The position numbers and the translations under genes were made by a program. Positions 51,366 through 58,875 of a stretch of DNA of 64,000 nt are shown piece after piece. Below the pieces are notes generated by a model, which worked only from the letters and a program-made list of their open reading frames with translations, did not search any database and was not told the origin of the DNA. Location of the stretch: assembly GCF_045310675.1 (NCBI RefSeq), contig NZ_JBJHZZ010000006.1, positions 86,899 to 150,898 of the forward strand. Direction: 5' to 3'. This stretch comes from Clostridium_AT stratigraminis (lineage in GTDB: Bacteria > Bacillota > Clostridia > Clostridiales > Clostridiaceae). Position 1 is the first letter of the stretch, and each line of letters begins with the position of its first letter.

Positions 51366-52211
51366 CTAATATTTTATATCTCTTACATCCTTTGGCACAA
51401 CAACTAGTACTTGCTGTAATTTATTAAAGTCAACATAAGGCTTGATAATAGCATTTTTCATTATCTTCCCTTGATCTACTTCAATATCAGTTACCTCTCC
51501 GATTCTAATTCCCTTTGGATATAAGTTTCCAAAACCTGAAGTGAGTATTACATCACCCTTCTTAATTGCTGAATCTAAAGGAAGATAGTATAACTTTGCC
51601 AGTAAATTGTTGCTATCATCCTTGTAACCTTTTACTATACCATTTATCTCATTAGCAGATTCCACCATACCGCTTACTGCTATGTTTTCATTTGAAATTG
51701 ATTGTATTATTGACCAATTACTTGCTGTAGAAGTCACTTGCCCAACCAATCCTGCTGCAGTAATAACTACCATACCCTTTTTAATATTATCCTTCTGACC
51801 CTTGTCAATTATAAATCCGTCTAAATAATTACCACCACTATTGCCTATAACATTACAGCCAATATAATTATATTCAGATCTCTGATTTTTAAAATTCAGG
51901 TCTTCTCTTAGTGTTTGATTATCCTTAATAGCAGAATTATATTCTACTAATTGGTTTTGTAATTTATCATTTTCTTGTTTTAATGCTTCATTTTCCTGTT
52001 TAACCTTTGTAAAATTAAAAACAAAAGTTAAAGAGTCCTTAATTACGCTGCCAGTTTTGCTAACTCCATACTGCATTTTATTAAATACTGTACCAACACC
52101 ATTTTCAACAACTGAAACCTTATCCCTCTTGACACTATAACTAATTAAAATTAAAAAGGTAACTGACAGTACAACAATTGTTACTGCCAGTTTGTTCCTA
52201 AAGAATGACAT
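51366..52211 (-). CDS. mreC: Rod shape-determining protein MreC
   Basis: 281 residues. An N-terminal transmembrane helix (about 7-24) is followed by a coiled coil (about 68-105: KQENEALKQENDKLQNQLVEY, described by position) and a double beta-barrel domain with VGQVTSTASNWSIIQSI and ILTSGFGNLYPKGIRIGEV. MreC links cytoplasmic MreB to PBP2 outside the membrane. It starts 2 bases after the mreB stop, so translation is coupled. Confidence 0.94.
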   Translation of the reverse strand: MSFFRNKLAVTIVVLSVTFLILISYSVKRDKVSVVENGVGTVFNKMQYGVSKTGSVIKDSLTFVFNFTKVKQENEALKQENDKLQNQLVEYNSAIKDNQTLREDLNFKNQRSEYNYIGCNVIGNSGGNYLDGFIIDKGQKDNIKKGMVVITAAGLVGQVTSTASNWSIIQSISNENIAVSGMVESANEINGIVKGYKDDSNNLLAKLYYLPLDSAIKKGDVILTSGFGNLYPKGIRIGEVTDIEVDQGKIMKNAIIKPYVDFNKLQQVLVVVPKDVRDIKY

Positions 52212-52213
52212 AT

Positions 52214-53218
52214 TTATCTTTTACTTACCTTATCAATATTGTCTAATGCTTTCCCCGCCCCTAAAGCTACACTATCAAGAGGAGATTCAGCAATGTGTAC
52301 AGGCATATGGGTTTCGTGGTTGATTAATTTATCTAATCCTTTTAGTAAAGCTCCGCCACCTGCAAGCATAATTCCCTTATCCATAATATCTGCAGCAAGT
52401 TCTGGAGGGGTTTTCTCTAATGTTGTTTTAATTGCATCAATTATTGACTCAACTGGTTCTTTTAAAGCTTCTCTTACTTCTACCTCTGTTATTTCAAGTA
52501 TTTTAGGAAGTCCGCTAATTAAGTCTCTACCTTTTATCTGCATTGAACCTTCATTTTCTGATGGGAAGGCTGAGCCTATTTCCATCTTAACAGCTTCAGC
52601 TGTTCTCTCACCAACAGCTAAATTATATTCCCTCTTTATGTAGCTAATTATTGCTTGATCTAGTTCATCTCCAGCTACTCTTAAAGACTTACTTGTAACA
52701 ATTCCTCCTAGAGATATAACAGCCACCTCAGTAGTTCCTCCGCCAATATCAACAATCATACTTCCTGTTGGCTCATCAACTGGAAGTCCTGCTCCAATTG
52801 CAGCTGCCATTGGCTCTTCTAGTAAAAGAACATCTCTAGCTCCTGCTGACTTCGTTGCTTCATCTATTGCTCTTTTTTCAACCTCAGTAACTCCAGATGG
52901 GAAACATACTACTATTCTCGGACTAGTAAAAGCACTCTTTGGACTAGCTTTTTCAATAAATTTTTTAAGCATAGTTTGAGTTATATCAAAGTCTGCTATA
53001 ACACCATCTTTAAGGGGTCTTATAGCAACAATATTTCCTGGAGTTCTTCCAATCATCTGTTTTGCTTCAAGACCAACTGCTAGCACCTTTTTTGTATCAC
53101 AATTTATTGCCACAACAGATGGTTCCCTTAATAATATTCCTTTTCCCTTTACGTAAATTAGAGTATTGGCTGTACCTAAATCTATACCCATATCTTTTGA
53201 TATTCCAAAAAATCCCAT
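52214..53218 (-). CDS. mreB: Rod shape-determining protein MreB (actin-like)
   Basis: 334-residue MreB. The actin-fold nucleotide motifs are MGIDLGTANTLIYVKG, MIVDIGGGTTEVAVISLGG and IMLAGGGALLKGLD. The N-terminal FFGISKD helps membrane binding. ATP-bound filaments guide lateral wall synthesis. ATG 53218 has AAAGGAG upstream. It is the first gene of mreBCD and follows radC by 19 bases. Confidence 0.96.
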   Translation of the reverse strand: MGFFGISKDMGIDLGTANTLIYVKGKGILLREPSVVAINCDTKKVLAVGLEAKQMIGRTPGNIVAIRPLKDGVIADFDITQTMLKKFIEKASPKSAFTSPRIVVCFPSGVTEVEKRAIDEATKSAGARDVLLLEEPMAAAIGAGLPVDEPTGSMIVDIGGGTTEVAVISLGGIVTSKSLRVAGDELDQAIISYIKREYNLAVGERTAEAVKMEIGSAFPSENEGSMQIKGRDLISGLPKILEITEVEVREALKEPVESIIDAIKTTLEKTPPELAADIMDKGIMLAGGGALLKGLDKLINHETHMPVHIAESPLDSVALGAGKALDNIDKVSKR

Positions 53219-53237
53219 TTAATGTTCTCCTTTCAAT

Positions 53238-53924
53238 CTACAAAATACCTTTTTCCTTTAAGCTTATATAAATGCCATTACCTATTATAATATGATCCAA
53301 CATTTCGATTCCTAACAGCTTTCCACATTCACTTAACCTATGAGTTAAATTTATGTCTTCGCTGCTTGGTGTTGGATCACCAGAAGGATGGTTATGACTA
53401 ACAATTATAGATGCGCAGCTTTTCTTCACTGCCTCATTAAAAACTTCTCTTGGATGTACAATTGAGGAATTAAGACTTCCAATTGAAACATCTCTAATAC
53501 TTATCACAATGTTCTTTGTGTTAAGCAGAACAACCTTTAAACATTCCTGTTTTAAATTTCTCATACTTTCCATAAGAAGCATAGCAGCATCTTTAGGCTC
53601 ACTGATCTTATACTCTTCACCTGATTTAAATGACTTAAACCTTTTCGAGATTTCAGCAAGTGCTATTAGCTGTGAGGCCTTAGCAGAGCCTATGCCTTTT
53701 AATTGTAAATAATCTTCGTAACTTGAAGTTAAGAGTCCATTTAATCCTCCTGACTCTTTTATAATCCTAGAGCTTAATTCTAGAATATTTTCATTTGAGG
53801 TTCCAGTTCTTAATATAATGGCTAGAAGTTCGTTATTACTTAGAGCCTCTACACCATACTTGAATAATTTTTCTCTAGGCCTTTCTGTATTAGGTAAATC
53901 CATAATTCTAAGTGGTCTTTCCAT
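53238..53924 (-). CDS. radC: RadC family JAB-domain protein
   Basis: 228-residue RadC. A helix-hairpin-helix region (LQLKGIGSAKASQLIAL, about 73-90) precedes the JAMM metalloprotease-like domain with zinc ligands H177, H179 and D190 in SHNHPSGDPTPSSED. Despite the name, a DNA-repair role is not established. It lies between maf and mreB, the conserved order. Confidence 0.94.
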   Translation of the reverse strand: MERPLRIMDLPNTERPREKLFKYGVEALSNNELLAIILRTGTSNENILELSSRIIKESGGLNGLLTSSYEDYLQLKGIGSAKASQLIALAEISKRFKSFKSGEEYKISEPKDAAMLLMESMRNLKQECLKVVLLNTKNIVISIRDVSIGSLNSSIVHPREVFNEAVKKSCASIIVSHNHPSGDPTPSSEDINLTHRLSECGKLLGIEMLDHIIIGNGIYISLKEKGIL

Positions 53925-53937
53925 TTAATTAACTCCT

Positions 53938-54513
53938 TTACAGATTTACCCCCATATCCCCTAATAAAGAATATAATTTATTTATAGGTAACCCTACAAC
54001 ATTATAATAGCAACCATTAATTTTTTCAACAAAAATACCTCCATAACCTTGAATACCATATGATCCAGCTTTATCCATTGGTTCGCCGCTCTTAATATAG
54101 CCCTGTATTTGAGATTCGGAAAGCTTTGAAAAGTAAACCTCTGTACAAACACAATCCTGCACTATATTGTTTGTTTTAGTGTTTATTATGGAAATACCAG
54201 AATAAACATAATGACTGTTTCCACTTAGTGAAGTTAGCATTTTATAAGCCTCTTCTTCATTTTTAGGCTTTCCAAGAACCTTCTTATTGTGGTATACAAT
54301 TGTATCACAACCTATAATTATATTAGCCGCATCGGTTTTACTGGCAACATCTTGTGCTTTTCCTAAGGATAAATTTTCTACATATTTTATACAATCACCA
54401 TTAAAGGTAACGGAATCTTCATTAAAATCGCTTGCTATTACCTTGAAATCAGGAATTATTCTTTTTAATAGTTCCTTTCTTCTTTCGGAAGCAGATGCAA
54501 GTATTATAGACAT
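53938..54513 (-). CDS. maf: Maf-like nucleoside triphosphate pyrophosphatase
   Basis: 191-residue Maf/YhdE protein. It starts IILASASERRKELLKRI, then GCDTIVYHNKKVLGKP and the YSGISIINTKT strand. The GSYGIQGYGGIFVEKINGCYYNVVGLP segment near the C terminus is typical (about 147-173). It hydrolyses dTTP/UTP-like or modified nucleotides and affects septum formation when overexpressed. It is 13 bases before radC. Confidence 0.94.
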   Translation of the reverse strand: MSIILASASERRKELLKRIIPDFKVIASDFNEDSVTFNGDCIKYVENLSLGKAQDVASKTDAANIIIGCDTIVYHNKKVLGKPKNEEEAYKMLTSLSGNSHYVYSGISIINTKTNNIVQDCVCTEVYFSKLSESQIQGYIKSGEPMDKAGSYGIQGYGGIFVEKINGCYYNVVGLPINKLYSLLGDMGVNL

Positions 54514-54529
54514 AAAATCACATCCTTAG

Positions 54530-54790
54530 CTAAATTTTTCTATATAGTATTATTGCCAATATAATACCAATTATAGTCATTAAGCTTATATTGAAATTTA
54601 TGCCAAAGGAAATACTTAATATTTTTAAGTCAAGTACTAAAGGATTCTTTGTGCCAATATTATAAGCATTTTTTAGAAGAGATAGATACTTAATGTTGCT
54701 TCCAAGTAAGTCTCCAATTAAACTTCCACATATGGCACCTAAAATTATAATAAAAAATAAAAAACTTTTACTTTTTTCTGAACCCCTCAT
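54530..54790 (-). CDS. DUF4321-type small membrane protein
   Basis: 86 residues with a basic start (RGSEKSKS) and two transmembrane helices (about 10-31 and 62-83), joined by a loop with LGSNIKYLSLLKNAYNIGTKNPLVLDLKI (about 29-57). This is the layout of DUF4321 proteins, which sit beside maf in Clostridia. Function is unknown. It is 16 bases upstream of maf and probably the first gene of the maf-radC-mreB transcript. Confidence 0.8.
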   Translation of the reverse strand: MRGSEKSKSFLFFIIILGAICGSLIGDLLGSNIKYLSLLKNAYNIGTKNPLVLDLKILSISFGINFNISLMTIIGIILAIILYRKI

Positions 54791-54923
54791 TAATAATCCC
54801 CTGCCTTTATTTATCTTTTATAGTTTATCATTTAATAAAAGTGTAAACAAGTATTTAGTACATTATTTATAATTTGTTAAGAAATAAATAATGTATTGTC
54901 AAAAAATAAAAAAACATAAAAAA

Positions 54924-54997
54924 AGCTAGAATATATAAAATATTTTATCTGTGTATATTACTTTATACTCAATACACATATTTTATATATTTTCGCT
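54924..54997. repeat. 74-bp palindrome related to the arms of element B
   Basis: AGC-TAG-AATATATAAAATAT (54924-54943) pairs with ATATTTTATATATTTTCGCT (54978-54997) around an A/T-rich centre with GTGTAT/ATACAC. The outer module (AGCGAAAATATATAAAATAT on the minus strand) repeats the outer arm of the palindrome at 7270-7504. It sits between the SPOR-domain gene and the DUF4321 gene. Confidence 0.7.
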
Positions 54998-55026
54998 AAA
55001 TTTCATGTTCTAAATTCTGATTTTAA

Positions 55027-55725
55027 CTATTTGCTTGTAAGCTTTTTTAATAAGTTATAAATATATATTTCAATATTTACAGTATTTTCATTATTTAAGT
55101 CCTTTGGAAGAGCATTAATGTGTGTTTTATAGTCCTCAAGAATTACTTTATTTACATCCTTGGAATCCACTTTTTCTAGACTATTAGTCCAATTTTTTAA
55201 ATCATCAGTTTGGATAGATTTTATGCCTTTATCAGAAAGTTTATTAATAATCTCCAGCTCTGCATTCACAATTGCAGCTATTTCTTCGCTGCATAAATTA
55301 TCTGATTTTAATTCAAAGGTAATTTTTGAATTATCTATATTCTTAGTTTTGAGATTATTAATTACTTTTAAACTTTCACTTTCATTATATATACCTAATA
55401 AAACTCTTGTACCATCTTGGTCCTGTATGGTAAATGGAGTTCCATAATCTATAAAAAGCTTTTTTTCTTTTTCAATATTTTCAGCTTTAGCAAATTTCCC
55501 GCCTTGAATAACTATAAATTTACTTGATTTAGTTTCCGTTTTATTAACTGCACCTACATCACTGCTTGCTGGAGGGGCTATATTGGCCACTGATGCCTTT
55601 TTCATAAAAAGATTTGAAATAAAAGTTCCAAGCAAAAAAGCCGTTAGCAAAACTGATAACATAACCAAAATAATTATTGTGTTTTCAGATTTCTTTCTTC
55701 TTAAATCATATCTTGTGTATTTCAT
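55027..55725 (-). CDS. SPOR domain-containing membrane protein
   Basis: 232 residues. A basic cytoplasmic N terminus (RYDLRRKKSE) and one transmembrane helix (about 16-38) are followed by an extracytoplasmic part. The region from about 75 to 140 (FIVIQGGKFAKAENIEKEKK through VLLGIYNESESLKVINNLK, described in two parts) looks like a SPOR domain, a fold that binds denuded septal peptidoglycan. The C-terminal 90 residues are helical and unassigned. Its position beside maf/DUF4321 and cell-shape genes suits a cell-wall role. Confidence 0.75.
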   Translation of the reverse strand: MKYTRYDLRRKKSENTIIILVMLSVLLTAFLLGTFISNLFMKKASVANIAPPASSDVGAVNKTETKSSKFIVIQGGKFAKAENIEKEKKLFIDYGTPFTIQDQDGTRVLLGIYNESESLKVINNLKTKNIDNSKITFELKSDNLCSEEIAAIVNAELEIINKLSDKGIKSIQTDDLKNWTNSLEKVDSKDVNKVILEDYKTHINALPKDLNNENTVNIEIYIYNLLKKLTSK

Positions 55726-55796
55726 GGTTTACCTCCACTTTTAAAGTTTCAAATTAAAACCCTATATAATACTATTTTTAAAAGTGGATTTTTATG

Positions 55797-55825
55797 ATAA
55801 AAAAAACTCGGCAAAATTTGCCGAG
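55797..55825 (-). terminator. Terminator of the NlpC/P60 gene
   Basis: Perfect stem CTCGGCAAA / TTTGCCGAG followed by TTTTTTTT on the minus strand, 9 bases after the stop codon. Confidence 0.95.
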
Positions 55826-55834
55826 AAGAAAAAA

Positions 55835-56461
55835 TTAATTAACTCTTCTTGCACCTGCATATCTAGATGCATAGTAGCCTTCAGAAAGACTGCTAACTGT
55901 AACACCGGTTCGAGAATTTGCTGCGTGTATAAAATTACCGCCGCCAACATATATTCCTACATGTGAAACTGAACCATATGTGTTAAAAAACACTAGATCT
56001 CCTGGTGCTAAATTACCTTTGCTTACTGATTGACCACTACCAAACTGGGTTCCAGTGTAGTGACCGAGTCCAACACCAAATGCTCTATAGACATAAGCTG
56101 TAAAGCCTGAACAATCAAACGCGTTAGGTCCTGATGCTCCCCATACATATGGTTTCCCTAAAAACTTATATGCATAAGAAACTACACTGCTGTTTCCTGC
56201 TGAAGCTGGAGCACCGCCAGTTATTCCACTGCCGCCGCCTCTGCTTAAGGTTTTGCTTTTTGTGGAACTGGTTTTTTGTTCAGTTTTTTGTGGGACTTTA
56301 ATTACCTTGTCCGTATTTAAGCTTGCTGATCGAACAACCACGCTTGGCTGATCTTTGATAGCTGCGTCTGCCTTAACGATATATCCGTTAAACCTGGCAG
56401 AAATACCAAACGCCACTAAAGCTGCCGCAAATAATAGCGGTTTGGCTATAGAGTACTTCAT
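55835..56461 (-). CDS. Secreted NlpC/P60 (C40) peptidoglycan endopeptidase
   Basis: 208 residues. A signal peptide (about 1-33, ending near VKADAA) is followed by a Ser/Thr/Gly linker (to about 90) and a C-terminal NlpC/P60 domain with Cys117 in FDCSGF, His167 in SVSHVGIY and His179 as the catalytic triad. It cuts D-Glu-linked stem-peptide bonds in the wall. It is a single-gene unit. Upstream is a c-di-AMP riboswitch (56480-56662) and downstream a strong terminator. This ties wall remodelling to c-di-AMP level. Confidence 0.95.
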   Translation of the reverse strand: MKYSIAKPLLFAAALVAFGISARFNGYIVKADAAIKDQPSVVVRSASLNTDKVIKVPQKTEQKTSSTKSKTLSRGGGSGITGGAPASAGNSSVVSYAYKFLGKPYVWGASGPNAFDCSGFTAYVYRAFGVGLGHYTGTQFGSGQSVSKGNLAPGDLVFFNTYGSVSHVGIYVGGGNFIHAANSRTGVTVSSLSEGYYASRYAGARRVN

Positions 56462-56479
56462 TTGTTTCCCCCCTTCTGT

Positions 56480-56662
56480 TTGCTTCCGGAGTTAGCTGAC
56501 GGGTTCGGGTGAAGGTTCCCTACTGATAAGACTTATAACATACATTCATGTCATTCCTAACTGGATAATACCTAGTTTTCTATATATTATAGAAATCAGA
56601 TTAACCCCTGCATATATTGGTTCCTCCGTACCCATTTTTTGTAAAAATAGGATTCAGCTCTT
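56480..56662 (-). ncRNA. ydaO/yuaA riboswitch (cyclic di-AMP)
   Basis: On the minus strand the conserved pieces occur in order: GCTGAATCC, GGTACGGAGGAACCA, GGGGTTAATC, TAGGGAACCTTCACCCGA, ACCCGTCAGCTAACTCCGG. GCTGA at the 5' end pairs with TCAGC near the 3' end. It lies about 20 bases upstream of the NlpC/P60 start and close to its GAAGGGGGG ribosome binding site. I see no clear terminator between aptamer and gene, so control may act on translation initiation. In this class c-di-AMP normally turns expression off. Confidence 0.93.
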
Positions 56663-56719
56663 AATCATTATATTACTATTACTGCTGCTATGTCAATGTT
56701 TGTTATTAAATTAACAGCT

Positions 56720-57229
56720 TTAACCATGATATTTTAAAATTATCATATCCATATCTTCTCCTGATATGTTGAAAAAATCCTTTGAAACTCTTAGCTTTTT
56801 AAAATCATTTTTCTTCCAAAAATTAAAAATATCTATATCTTTCTCACAAACCCCGGCAAAAAAATCAAATATACCTAGCTCTATATTAAAATATTTAATC
56901 ATAGCCTTAATAATTTTGCTGCCAATGCCTTTATCTCGAAAGTCTTTGTCTAATAAATAATACCACAGCCAAACTTCATTAATATTTTTTATTTCAATTC
57001 TGCCTTTAATTACACCAATCAAATTATCTTGAGCTTTAATTTTTAAGAAAAATTCATTTTCACTAACATAATATTCTAAAAATCTTTCATAAAAGTCTTT
57101 AAACATTAGAGGTTTTTCGTTCTCACTATTTATATATTGATTATTTATCCAATGCTGTACTAATATAATATCCTCTTTTTCTATACTAGAAACAGATATA
57201 TCTTCTATATAAAAATCTACATCAAACAT
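56720..57229 (-). CDS. GNAT family N-acetyltransferase
   Basis: 169 residues from ATG 57229, with GAGGTG 6-7 bases upstream. The GNAT core is visible: NEVWLWYYLLDKDFRDKGIGSKIIKAMIKYF (about 97-127, with the acetyl-CoA-binding RDKGIGSK) and GVCEKDIDIFNFWKKNDFK after it. The N terminus has VQHWINNQYIN, found in aminoglycoside 6'-like and ribosomal acetyltransferases. The substrate cannot be told. It is a lone gene between the c-di-AMP-regulated unit and tRNA-Leu. Confidence 0.85.
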   Translation of the reverse strand: MFDVDFYIEDISVSSIEKEDIILVQHWINNQYINSENEKPLMFKDFYERFLEYYVSENEFFLKIKAQDNLIGVIKGRIEIKNINEVWLWYYLLDKDFRDKGIGSKIIKAMIKYFNIELGIFDFFAGVCEKDIDIFNFWKKNDFKKLRVSKDFFNISGEDMDMIILKYHG

Positions 57230-57335
57230 AAATTCACCTCGCATCAATAAATTAATTCTACACAATGAAGTAAAATCCTTTTTTAAAAATAAAATATTGG
57301 CATACATATGAGTTATTACTTATTAATATAAATTA

Positions 57336-57383
57336 AATGGCAGCCATATGACTAATTTAAAAATTAATCATATAGCTGCCATT
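57336..57383 (-). terminator. Terminator after tRNA-Leu (GAG)
   Basis: Long stem AATGGCAGC..ATATGA / TCATAT..GCTGCCATT with an A/T-rich centre, 11 bases beyond the tRNA CCA end. The following minus-strand sequence is A/T-rich but has only a short T run. Confidence 0.7.
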
Positions 57384-57394
57384 ATTATTTTACT

Positions 57395-57477
57395 TGGTGC
57401 AGAAGACGGGACTTGAACCCGTACGGTCTCCCACACGCCCCTCAAACGTGCGCGTCTGCCAATTCCGCCACTCCTGC
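57395..57477 (-). tRNA. tRNA-Leu (anticodon GAG)
   Basis: 83-base tRNA on the minus strand. The acceptor GCAGGAG pairs with CTTCTGC, and the anticodon loop TTTGAGG carries GAG. It has the long class II variable arm (GGTGTGGGAGACC-type, TGTGGGAGACCGTA), the T loop GGTTCAAGTCC and an encoded CCA. It reads CUU/CUC leucine codons. Confidence 0.95.
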
Positions 57478-57630
57478 ATATTAGTAATCTTTAGTTAGAT
57501 TACATCAGTTATTATACTACCTCCTTTGCTAATTCGTCAATAATAATTTCAACTATTCAAATACAAGAAATTACTTTGTGATGATTTCTTGCTATTCCTC
57601 ATTTAATAATATATTAATTGAATACTATGT

Positions 57631-57673
57631 AAAAAGGCGGAAAGTAATTTATCTAATAATTTTCTTTCCACCT
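57631..57673 (-). terminator. Terminator after the transglycosylase gene
   Basis: Stem AGGTGGAAAG / CTTTCCGCCT (one G-T pair) with an A/T-rich loop, followed by TTTT on the minus strand and 5 bases after the stop. It closes the aroC-polA-coaE-slt group. Confidence 0.85.
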
Positions 57674-57677
57674 ACAC

Positions 57678-58253
57678 TTATTTTGTAACATCATTTGTAA
57701 ATTTATTTTTATATAAAAATTTATAAATATTATAATTTACCTTTACCCTCTTAATATATTTGTCAGTCTCTTTAAAGGGTATATAATGTAAATTCACGCC
57801 GTCGCTTGAATGTTCCGAATCAGCTAACCACTTTTCAACATTTCCTCTTCCACCATTATAGGCTGCCAAAACTAAATCCATATTCCCATTAAATTCTTTT
57901 TTTAAGTTATCCAAATACCAACAGCCCATATTAATATTATAATCTGGATCAAAGAGCTTTTCATTTTTATAATTATTAAGCTTCATTTCTTTTGCTGCCC
58001 ACTCAGCTGTATCCGGAGTTATTTGCATTAAACCATAGGCACTTTTAGAAGAAAGGGCTCTTGGTTTATAGTTACTTTCAGTTTTTATAACTGCAGAAAT
58101 TAGATAAGGATCTAAATTGTATTTTCTTGAATAATTATTAATAGAATCTACATAATTTAGAGGAAATAGAGTTTTTGCAATATTGCTAAACTCAACAATT
58201 AGAATTACAAGCAGTATTATAACAAATACAGTAAACAGACCTCTATGTTTCAT
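57678..58253 (-). CDS. Lytic transglycosylase (SLT domain), membrane anchored
   Basis: 191 residues. An N-terminal hydrophobic anchor (about 7-27) is followed by a soluble SLT domain with the catalytic Glu in SAVIKTESNYKPRALSSKSAYGLMQITPDTA (about 55-85) and AAYNGGRGNVEKWL near 130. It cleaves the glycan strand with formation of 1,6-anhydro ends. It overlaps the coaE 3' end by 11 bases and lies before a terminator. Confidence 0.94.
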   Translation of the reverse strand: MKHRGLFTVFVIILLVILIVEFSNIAKTLFPLNYVDSINNYSRKYNLDPYLISAVIKTESNYKPRALSSKSAYGLMQITPDTAEWAAKEMKLNNYKNEKLFDPDYNINMGCWYLDNLKKEFNGNMDLVLAAYNGGRGNVEKWLADSEHSSDGVNLHYIPFKETDKYIKRVKVNYNIYKFLYKNKFTNDVTK

Positions 58254-58857
58254 ATTTTACCTCTGAACAATATATTTCTTTCAAAACCTTATCTATTTGA
58301 TTCTTCGTAGCCTCAATACTGCTTCTATTATCAATTATAAAGTTAACATACTTTTTTTTATCCTCTAGTGGTATTTGGGCATTTATTCTGTTTTTTACAT
58401 CACCTAAATTTAAATTGTCACGCTTAAGAGTTCTCTCTATTTGCGTATTTACGTCTACCCAAACTAAAATATTTAAATCCATAGCCTTATATAGACCTGT
58501 TTCAATTAGTGTGGGAGCATCAACAATGCACATTTTAAAACCTTCAATCTTGTACTTTTCAATTTTTAAATATATCTCTTTAATAATATAAGGTATAGTT
58601 AATGCTTCTAATTTTAATTTTCCTTCAGGATTATTAAAAACGAAGTTACCCAGTTCTCTTCTTTTAAGAAGGCCTTTAGCATCAAAAAATTCAGAGCCAA
58701 ATTCCTTCCTAATATTACTGATAACTTCAGGGTAAAGTATTAATATGTCTCTTGATATAATATCCGCATCAATAATGGGTATCCCTTTTTCTTTTAGAAA
58801 ATTAGACACTGTGCTTTTACCGCTTCCTATGCCGCCGGTTAATCCTACTTTTATCAT
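58243..58857 (-). CDS. coaE: Dephospho-CoA kinase
   Basis: 204-residue CoaE. The P-loop GLTGGIGSGKSTVSNFL is at the N terminus, IIDADIISRDI follows, and VDAPTLIETGLYKAMD and FIIDNRSSIEATKNQI are seen near the C terminus. It performs the last step of CoA synthesis, phosphorylating dephospho-CoA. It is 18 bases after polA, the common polA-coaE pairing, and overlaps the transglycosylase gene. Confidence 0.95.
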   Translation of the reverse strand: MIKVGLTGGIGSGKSTVSNFLKEKGIPIIDADIISRDILILYPEVISNIRKEFGSEFFDAKGLLKRRELGNFVFNNPEGKLKLEALTIPYIIKEIYLKIEKYKIEGFKMCIVDAPTLIETGLYKAMDLNILVWVDVNTQIERTLKRDNLNLGDVKNRINAQIPLEDKKKYVNFIIDNRSSIEATKNQIDKVLKEIYCSEVKYET

Positions 58858-58875
58858 AACTTCACCTAATTAAAT

